Below are positions 1 to 4,593 of a DNA stretch of 6,580 nucleotides, piece by piece. A program made the position numbers and the translations under genes. The number at the start of each line of letters is the position of its first letter. Position 1 is the stretch's first letter. Source of the stretch: CAYWBI01 sp964456445 (GTDB lineage Bacteria > Calditrichota > Calditrichia > Calditrichales > J004); contig CAYWBI010000203.1 in NCBI GenBank assembly GCA_964456445.1, forward strand, positions 1 to 6,580, in the 5' to 3' direction. The notes beneath the pieces are model-generated. The model worked only from the letters and a program-made list of their open reading frames with translations. It ran no database searches and was not told the DNA's origin.

Positions 1-23
1 TAAATACAATCAAAACAGCAACG

Positions 24-40
24 CCATGGAGGGCCCATGG
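24..40. repeat. Small CCATGG inverted repeat (hairpin)
   Basis: CCATGG at 24-29 and again at 35-40 are separated by the five bases AGGGC. Each copy is itself palindromic, so the pair can fold as a 6-bp stem. No T-run follows directly, so it is not a convincing terminator. It could be the tail of an upstream gene's 3' region beyond the window, or chance. Confidence 0.3.
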
Positions 41-105
41 TTCCAGCACCGAAATGTTTTTCAAAAAAACCGTCCTGTAGGGGCAACATATGGTTTTTAT
101 ACGGG

Positions 106-120
106 ATAAATCTGATTTAT
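106..120. repeat. 15-nt perfect palindrome, possible operator
   Basis: ATAAATC (106-112) and GATTTAT (114-120) are perfect reverse complements around a single central T. The centre lies about 105 bp upstream of the HDOD start codon. A compact dyad of this size in a promoter region fits a dimeric regulator site, but A/T-rich DNA produces such palindromes by chance, and no second copy is seen in the window. Confidence 0.3.
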
Positions 121-217
121 TTATACCGCGAAGTCAATATTTTTTCATTTTATCCGAGCAATAGTATTCCAAATTAAACAATAAAAAAGTTTTAACATCA
201 AAAGAAAGAAAACACGC

Positions 218-1090
218 ATGTTACCGGCAATTGACATCGAATCCGATGAAATGTTTCTCCAACACAATACCCTGCCGTCCTTGCCACAAATTATCAGTCG
301 CTTACAACAATTGCTTCAGGATGAAGATATTAAGGTTGCGGAAATATCACAATTGGTAGAAAGTGACGTTGCGCTTTCGGCCCAAATTTTAAAAATTATC
401 AATTCAGCATATTTTGGCCTGCGCAAAGAAATTTCCAACATGAAAATTGCCATTGCTTTTTTGGGCATTAATGAAATACACCGGATCATTTTAACCTTTT
501 CGGTTGTTTCAACCTTACAGGTAAAAAATGAAAAGGCCCTAAAAGATTTTTGGTATCATTCTTTTTATACGGCTGTATGTGCAAAATTGATCGCATCTAA
601 ATTTATTTGTTATGTAGATACAGAAGAAATAAGGGCGGCGGCATTGTTAAATGATATCGGTTCGCTTGTATATTTAAAGTTTTATCCCGAACATTTTGAA
701 GCCGTTGCCCGGCTGATGGAAGAAAAGGGGCTATTACGCGATCAGGCAGAAAAGGAGCTGAATATCCCGTCCAGCGCCAGTTTTGGAAGTATCCTTAGCA
801 CATTTTGGAAACTGCCCGCCACCATAAAACTTGCTTGCGAAAACCACACCCTTGCTTCCTTTCATGCCATCGCGCCCGAAGACAAAAACGCAGATTTCAA
901 GAAGCTGATTTGCCTCGCCAGTTTATGCAGCAGCCTTACCACACAAAATTTACAGAAAGCTACGAAAGAGAAAATTGCCAATGTGATAATGGATGCCTTC
1001 TCGCTGGACCAACAAACTTTTATGCTGTTTCTTGGTGACATCCGTGATAAACAAAATGATGTTGAAGATTTTGTAAAATCGCTCTTCTAA
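218..1090 (+). CDS. Stand-alone HDOD-domain protein (signalling/regulatory)
   Basis: The 290-residue protein is almost entirely one HDOD domain, a non-catalytic relative of HD phosphohydrolases found in bacterial signalling and regulatory proteins. The hallmark N-terminal helices are present: LPSLP at 19-23, then an ESDVALS..ILKIINSAYFG stretch (about 48-67), then the AI..LG element (78-83). H114 in FWYHS and the following helices match the HD-like core. The canonical HD pair is altered to N145-D146 within AALLNDIG, and the later His positions are mostly lost (SSASFG near 187-192, ENH at 208-210), so metal-dependent hydrolysis is unlikely. No receiver, GGDEF, EAL or kinase domain is attached, and there is no signal peptide or membrane segment, so it is probably a cytoplasmic adaptor. 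The ATG at 218 has only a weak purine-rich ribosome site (AAAGAAAGAAAA, 201-212). The next ATG (251) has none and lies close to the domain start. The exact partner cannot be told from sequence. Confidence 0.88.
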   Translation: MLPAIDIESDEMFLQHNTLPSLPQIISRLQQLLQDEDIKVAEISQLVESDVALSAQILKIINSAYFGLRKEISNMKIAIAFLGINEIHRIILTFSVVSTLQVKNEKALKDFWYHSFYTAVCAKLIASKFICYVDTEEIRAAALLNDIGSLVYLKFYPEHFEAVARLMEEKGLLRDQAEKELNIPSSASFGSILSTFWKLPATIKLACENHTLASFHAIAPEDKNADFKKLICLASLCSSLTTQNLQKATKEKIANVIMDAFSLDQQTFMLFLGDIRDKQNDVEDFVKSLF

Positions 1091-1257
1091 ACAGTCTTGA
1101 CTTTATAGTTACCTACCTTTACCTTTCCTTATTGCTGCAAAAAAACATTGCTTCCATCCGTATGTTCATAAAAGATATGGGAAAAATTGATAAAGATGGA
1201 TGTAATGGGCGCTTTTTGATGATAAATTCGTTCACTATGTTTAGCTATGAACAGAGC

Positions 1258-1284
1258 TTGTTAAAGAGCATATTTTCTTATAAT
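1258..1284 (+). promoter_or_regulatory. Candidate sigma-70-type promoter for the FadL-type operon
   Basis: A perfect TATAAT at 1279-1284 is preceded by TTGTTA (1258-1263, four of six consensus bases). The 15-bp spacer is shorter than the usual 16-18, which weakens the -35 call. Transcription would start near 1291, in or beside an oligo-T tract, leaving a leader of about 120 nt. A TTGACT at 1097-1102 is a better -35 match but has only a poor -10 partner (TACCTT, 1120-1125). Confidence 0.4.
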
Positions 1285-1318
1285 TCAAATATTTTTTTTT
1301 GATAAGAAGTTAAGAAAA
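1273..1318. repeat. Inverted repeat flanking the TATAAT box and oligo-T tract
   Basis: TTTTCTTA (1273-1280) is the exact reverse complement of TAAGAAAA (1311-1318), and TTCTTAT (1275-1281) of ATAAGAA (1302-1308). The left arm overlaps the candidate -10 box, and the right side carries two TAAGAA copies 8 bp apart. The loop contains a run of nine to ten T. The stems have little G/C, so a strong RNA hairpin is unlikely; a protein-binding site or A/T-tract curvature is the more plausible reading. Confidence 0.4.
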
Positions 1319-1350
1319 GCCCGTTTGACCCGGTATAAGCCAAGACCTTT

Positions 1351-1368
1351 TTCAATTAAATTCAATTA
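1351..1368. repeat. Tandem TTCAATTA repeat, 10-bp period
   Basis: TTCAATTA occurs at 1351-1358 and 1361-1368, exactly one helical turn apart, and a further TTCAA lies at 1393-1397. Same-face direct repeats between promoter and start codon are a common layout for activator or repressor half-sites. The A/T-rich background makes chance repetition possible. Confidence 0.35.
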
Positions 1369-1400
1369 TTAAACAGAACTAAATCATTCATATTCAAATC

Positions 1401-1406
1401 AGGAGG
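1401..1406 (+). promoter_or_regulatory. Shine-Dalgarno site of the FadL-type gene
   Basis: A full AGGAGG lies four bases before the ATG at 1411 and fixes this start. The encoded N-terminus is a clean signal peptide, which agrees. Confidence 0.85.
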
Positions 1407-1410
1407 CATT

Positions 1411-2703
1411 ATGCTCAAAAAGATTTCGGTTTTATTTACCGCTCTTGCCCTATCTTCCTCGGGGTTGTTCGCATCTGGTTTTTCCATTTATGAACAGGGG
1501 GCTAAGGCAACGGCCATGGCAGGCGCATTTATCGCCCAGGCCAATGATGTAAGCAGTGTTTTTTTCAATCCCGCCGGGATGGCCGGTCAGGACGGCTTCC
1601 AGGTCGGTCTTGGTACAACGCTTATTTTCCCGCAGTTCAGTTTTACCGGCCCCACTGGGGTAGATAAAAATTTATACACCAAGGCAGAAGCCCAAACTTT
1701 TACACCAACCACTTTTTACGCAACTTATGGCATAAATGATGACCTGGCCGTTGGCTTTGGTTTTTTTACCCTTTATGGCCTTGGCTCCAAATGGTCGCAG
1801 GATTGGGTAGGCCGTGAACTGGCCACCACCTCCGATGTAAAAACCTTTACCTTAAATCCCAGTGTGGCTTATAAGCTGATGGATAATTTATCCGTTTCCA
1901 TCGGACTTGATTATGTTATTGGTCAGGTTACCCTTGAAAAAAGCGCGGGTTATGTCCCGGCCATTGGCGACTATGTAGAATCCAAGCTGGCCGCGGATGC
2001 AACAGGATTTGGTTTTAATCTTGGCGTTAAGTTTAACGCCAGCGATGAACTGGCCATCGGGGCCGTCTATCGCAGTGAAGTCTCGATGGATTTTTCCGGG
2101 GACGCAACCTTCGATTTTCGCAGCACGACACCGCAAATCGATGCAGGTTTAAGAACTTTGTTTCCGTCAACGACAAAGGGCACTTCTACACTTACCCTTC
2201 CGGCCCTGATGGGTGTTGGTGTTTCTTATGATTTCACCAAAAACCTGACCGCGGAATTTGACTGGATGCAAATTGCCTGGAGCTCCTACGATAAGCTGAC
2301 CATTAAATTTGCCGATCCTGTTGGACCTGACCAATCTAAAGAGACCATCGCTGAGCGCAATTATGAAGATTCTTACAGCCTGCGCTTTGGAATGGAATAC
2401 CGTGTGAACGATGAACTGGCATTAAGAATGGGCTACCTGCGTGATAACAAAGCCGTGCCGGATACATACTTAGAACCATCGCTGCCGGAAGGCGACCGCA
2501 ATTTATTCTCCCTGGGCGCGGGATATAAAATGGGCGCCATTACCGTGGATGCTTTTTATATGGCCCTGCAACAAGACGACCGGACCATTACTACATCCAA
2601 GGTGCAGTATGGTAGTGATCCCACTCCCACTGCAACGTTTAATGGGACTTATAAGGGCGTCGCAAATCTTTTTGGCCTATCACTTAGCTATTCGATTAAA
2701 TAA
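1411..2703 (+). CDS. OmpP1/FadL/TodX-family outer-membrane transport protein
   Basis: This 430-residue protein is a predicted outer-membrane beta-barrel for uptake of hydrophobic compounds such as long-chain fatty acids or hydrocarbons. A Sec signal peptide covers residues 1-21 (K3-K4, a hydrophobic core, then LFA before S22). The mature N-terminus carries the family signature: GFSIYEQGAKA (23-33), an AMAGAF motif (35-40), and FFNPAG with the conserved N53-P54-A55 that ends the hatch segment plugging the barrel. Further conserved points are W128, G134-R135 and LNPSVAYK (148-155). The rest alternates polar and aromatic beta-strands to the C-terminus, and the length is normal for the family. 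The last residues are SLSYSIK, so the barrel lacks the usual terminal aromatic residue. The gene sits 11 bp before the lipoprotein hydrolase gene, with which it should form an operon. Family assignment is secure; the substrate cannot be read from the sequence, so no gene symbol is given. Confidence 0.93.
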   Translation: MLKKISVLFTALALSSSGLFASGFSIYEQGAKATAMAGAFIAQANDVSSVFFNPAGMAGQDGFQVGLGTTLIFPQFSFTGPTGVDKNLYTKAEAQTFTPTTFYATYGINDDLAVGFGFFTLYGLGSKWSQDWVGRELATTSDVKTFTLNPSVAYKLMDNLSVSIGLDYVIGQVTLEKSAGYVPAIGDYVESKLAADATGFGFNLGVKFNASDELAIGAVYRSEVSMDFSGDATFDFRSTTPQIDAGLRTLFPSTTKGTSTLTLPALMGVGVSYDFTKNLTAEFDWMQIAWSSYDKLTIKFADPVGPDQSKETIAERNYEDSYSLRFGMEYRVNDELALRMGYLRDNKAVPDTYLEPSLPEGDRNLFSLGAGYKMGAITVDAFYMALQQDDRTITTSKVQYGSDPTPTATFNGTYKGVANLFGLSLSYSIK

Positions 2704-2707
2704 GGAG
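2702..2707 (+). promoter_or_regulatory. Shine-Dalgarno site overlapping the upstream stop codon
   Basis: AAGGAG begins inside the TAA stop (2701-2703) of the FadL-type gene and lies seven bases before the ATG at 2715. The overlap implies translation of both genes from one mRNA, with likely re-initiation coupling, and fixes the hydrolase start. Confidence 0.85.
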
Positions 2708-2714
2708 TGTCTAT

Positions 2715-4154
2715 ATGAAAACATATAAAATATTATTCACAATATTGATGATCGGGGCTTTGACATCCTGTAAGTTGTCCGATCCCTCCGTTACCGCAAC
2801 AAAGTCGGATGCGGGAACTTTGACCAGCGGAGGTTTTGTGGCCATTGGTAACAGCCTTACAGCAGGATATCAGTCCGGCTCATTGTTAGACGAAAACCAA
2901 CAATATAGTTTTCCAAAACAAATTGCTGCCCAAATGGGGGTTACGGACTTTGCCCAGCCAACGGTTTCCTACCCCGGTCTGCCAAGCATTTTGGAATTAA
3001 AGGCCCTGGACGGGACCATTGAAGAGGCCCCGGGAACAGGGGCCCCGACCAACCTGGCCTATGCCAAACCGTATAATAACTTAGGTATTCCGGGAATTGT
3101 ATTGGCCGATGTTATGATGTCCACATCCACTCAAAACAGTACAGACCAAGGATTAAGCGGTTCCGGTCTGATTGATGTGGTATTGCGCGGACAGGGCACA
3201 GTATGGCAACAAGCCAAAGCTCAGCAGCCATCTTTTATCACTTTGTGGATTGGCAATAACGATGTACTCGGTTTTGCCACAAGTGGCGGCGCCAGCCCCG
3301 CATCGCCAACGGATGCGAATACATTCGCATTTCTGTTTAGTCAACTGGGTGATAGTATCGCCTCGTTAAATGCCAAGGTGGCCGTAGCCAATATCCCCAA
3401 TGTGACGGATATCCCGTTTTTTACCACCATTGGCCCAAAGATTGCGGAATCGATGGCTCCGGCGCTCAATGCCGGTTTGATAAATGGCCTGTATTATCAA
3501 AAGCATGGCGTGATTATTCCGAATCCCGCAACGGATGTTACAACACTTGATGGCAGCGACGGCGTTCTGATTACCCTCGTTGGCGGAAAATATGCCCCCT
3601 TATTGGGCACGCCAACCGGAAAATGGTACCGTGACCTGGCCGCCAAGGTGGGTATTCCGGTTTCGGTATTACTCTCCACGATGCCGGGTATCGACACCAC
3701 ACAGGCTTTTGGGTTTTATCCAACAAACCCCTGGCCGGACGCCTTGATTTTAGACGCCGGTGAAATTACAACTGCTAAAACTGCCATTACCAATTTTAAC
3801 GGCACCATTGCCGCTGTTGCCGGCGCCCACGGTTGGGCCCTGGTGGACATCAATAGCTTTTTTAAAGGTGTTGCCGCCGGCGGCGGTGTTTGGCTTGAGC
3901 AGGGCATTGCCATGAAAACCGCTTATATTGAGGGTGAAATGTTCAGTCTTGACGGCGTCCATCCATCCACTATCGGCTATGGCGTTGTTGCCAACCGGTT
4001 TATAAGCGCAATAAATGCCAAGTACGGCACCGCGATTGCCCCGGTATATTTACGCGATCTTCGTGAAACAGCCGTATCGCATAGCACGGCGTCAAAAATT
4101 TCTATCGCCCCACATGCGCTGGATAACACGTTAAAGATTTTGGGTGCAAAGTAA
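2715..4154 (+). CDS. SGNH/GDSL-family lipoprotein hydrolase (esterase/lipase-like)
   Basis: The 479-residue protein begins with a lipoprotein signal peptide (K2, K5, hydrophobic core) ending in the lipobox L16-T17-S18-C19, so C19 should be lipidated and the enzyme anchored to a membrane; K20 at +2 does not suggest inner-membrane retention. All SGNH blocks are visible. Block I is GNSLTAG at 45-51 with nucleophile S47 (Asn replaces the Asp of GDSL). Block II is the NLGIPG segment (122-127), with oxyanion glycine probably G124. Block III is GNND at 180-183 with N182. Block V is DGVHP at 413-417 with catalytic D413 and H416. A long segment (about 225-345) between blocks III and V and a tail of about 45 residues after the core make it larger than minimal SGNH esterases. 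Its reaction is probably hydrolysis of an ester bond, perhaps of lipids, feeding the co-transcribed FadL-type channel. The substrate is inferred; an acetylesterase acting on glycans is an alternative. Confidence 0.9.
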   Translation: MKTYKILFTILMIGALTSCKLSDPSVTATKSDAGTLTSGGFVAIGNSLTAGYQSGSLLDENQQYSFPKQIAAQMGVTDFAQPTVSYPGLPSILELKALDGTIEEAPGTGAPTNLAYAKPYNNLGIPGIVLADVMMSTSTQNSTDQGLSGSGLIDVVLRGQGTVWQQAKAQQPSFITLWIGNNDVLGFATSGGASPASPTDANTFAFLFSQLGDSIASLNAKVAVANIPNVTDIPFFTTIGPKIAESMAPALNAGLINGLYYQKHGVIIPNPATDVTTLDGSDGVLITLVGGKYAPLLGTPTGKWYRDLAAKVGIPVSVLLSTMPGIDTTQAFGFYPTNPWPDALILDAGEITTAKTAITNFNGTIAAVAGAHGWALVDINSFFKGVAAGGGVWLEQGIAMKTAYIEGEMFSLDGVHPSTIGYGVVANRFISAINAKYGTAIAPVYLRDLRETAVSHSTASKISIAPHALDNTLKILGAK

Positions 4155-4169
4155 GTTTAGTTTAAATTT

Positions 4170-4202
4170 AAAAGGCAGGACTTACATCCTGCCTTTTTTT
4201 TT
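4170..4202 (+). terminator. Strong intrinsic terminator of the FadL-type/SGNH operon
   Basis: The 11-bp perfect stem AAAAGGCAGGA (4170-4180) / TCCTGCCTTTT (4187-4197) has a six-base loop and is followed by a run of nine T (4194-4202). It starts 16 bp after the hydrolase stop codon and ends the operon. Confidence 0.93.
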
Positions 4203-4412
4203 ACCCTGTAAGCTCGCTGGATATTGAAAATAACACCCGGCAAAACCGTTTCTTTCACTTTCTGCTCCCGCTATCTTCGTATGGATAATGCCTTTATGTC
4301 CGGGAAAATGACAGATCACAATCAAAAAAGGATTAAGATAAAAACCCAGCATTTTATGGACAGGGTGCAAAAAACATTTGCGCAGCCCGGCATCATCTAT
4401 GTCCTCTCTATG

Positions 4413-4457
4413 AAAAATCCCTTGTCCCTTTTCCCGGTAGGGCAGGGATATTCTTTT
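4413..4457. terminator. Possible bidirectional terminator-like hairpin upstream of htpG
   Basis: ATCCCT (4417-4422) pairs with AGGGAT (4444-4449), and CCC (4426-4428) with GGG (4440-4442); one more G-C pair (4424/4443) lies between, with single-base bulges. The loop is 11 nt. On the - strand the stem is followed by TTTTC (4416-4412), with the last stem base also T. On the + strand a T-rich ATATTCTTTT (4448-4457) overlaps and follows the stem. This resembles an imperfect intrinsic terminator, better on the - strand. No confident gene ends here, so the role is unknown. Confidence 0.35.
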
Positions 4458-4471
4458 AGTAAATGCAATCA

Positions 4472-4500
4472 TTTGCTTTACTTGCTCAAACTTATATAAA
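4472..4500 (+). promoter_or_regulatory. Candidate promoter for htpG
   Basis: TATAAA (4495-4500, five of six -10 bases) follows TTTGCT (4472-4477, three of six -35 bases) at a 17-bp spacing, predicting a start near 4507 and a leader of about 85 nt. An overlapping pair, CTTGCTC (4481-4487) and TACCATTC (4503-4510) with a 15-bp spacer, faintly resembles the sigma-32 heat-shock consensus (CTTGAAA / CCCCATNT). Neither match is strong. Confidence 0.25.
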
Positions 4501-4582
4501 TTTACCATTCCTTTAGAATTCAAAGGGATGTAACATTCGGCAATCTTGTGCATTAAACAGATAGACAAAATAAAAATACCAT

Positions 4583-4588
4583 AGGAGG
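4583..4588 (+). promoter_or_regulatory. Shine-Dalgarno site fixing the GTG start of htpG
   Basis: AGGAGG lies five bases before GTG at 4594. The protein read from this GTG lines up with Hsp90 N-termini (catalytic Glu at residue 34, as in E. coli HtpG), so the non-ATG start is well supported. Confidence 0.88.
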
Positions 4589-4593
4589 AAAAA

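Larger units (their letters stand above)
1..217. other. Non-coding region upstream of the HDOD gene
   Basis: No convincing coding sequence is visible on either strand. The stretch is A/T-rich apart from a GC-rich patch near positions 22-40. It contains a small CCATGG hairpin and a 15-nt palindrome (both listed separately). I found no good -35/-10 pair: TATACG at 98-103 and TAGTAT at 162-167 resemble -10 boxes, but neither has a matching -35 at 16-18 bp. The promoter of the HDOD gene is presumably here, but I cannot place it. Confidence 0.6.
1091..1410. other. 320-bp A/T-rich control region before the channel/hydrolase operon
   Basis: No supported gene lies here. A 46-codon open frame (1162-1302) lacks a ribosome-binding site and runs into an oligo-T tract, so I do not call it. 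No G/C-stem terminator follows the HDOD stop codon. The region carries a TATAAT box, an inverted repeat around it, a tandem TTCAATTA repeat and a strong Shine-Dalgarno sequence just before 1411 (all listed separately). It therefore looks like promoter plus a leader of roughly 120 nt. Confidence 0.65.
4203..4593. other. 391-bp intergenic region before htpG
   Basis: I see no supported gene. Open frames exist on both strands (+ strand 4224-4499, 91 codons; - strand 4637-4182, 151 codons), but neither has a family signature or a properly spaced ribosome-binding site. The - strand frame starts inside htpG and ends in the loop of the 4170-4202 terminator. The region contains a terminator-like hairpin (4413-4457), a TATAAA box and the htpG ribosome-binding site. 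No CIRCE element (TTAGCACTC dyad) is present, so HrcA control of htpG is not supported. Confidence 0.6.

Noticed and set aside
74..93. CTGTAGGGGCAACATATGG, resembling one arm of a GTAGGGGC-type dispersed repeat seen in some genomes
   Set aside because: There is no matching GCCCCTAC arm nearby and no second copy in the window, so a repeat cannot be supported.
1091..1160. Possible terminator after the HDOD gene
   Set aside because: No G/C-containing stem followed by a T-run is visible. The run of A near 1139-1145 has no paired stem, so termination there may be Rho-dependent or absent.
1162..1302. 46-codon open frame between the HDOD and FadL-type genes
   Set aside because: No ribosome-binding site; it ends by running through the oligo-T tract and overlaps the candidate promoter, so it is best read as chance.
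1888..2136. Open frames antisense or out of frame within the FadL-type, SGNH and htpG genes
   Set aside because: They are fully covered by well-supported genes in another frame, and none has an initiation signal or family match.
4224..4499. 91-codon open frame on the + strand in the same gap
   Set aside because: No Shine-Dalgarno site, no recognisable domain, and composition like the surrounding non-coding DNA.
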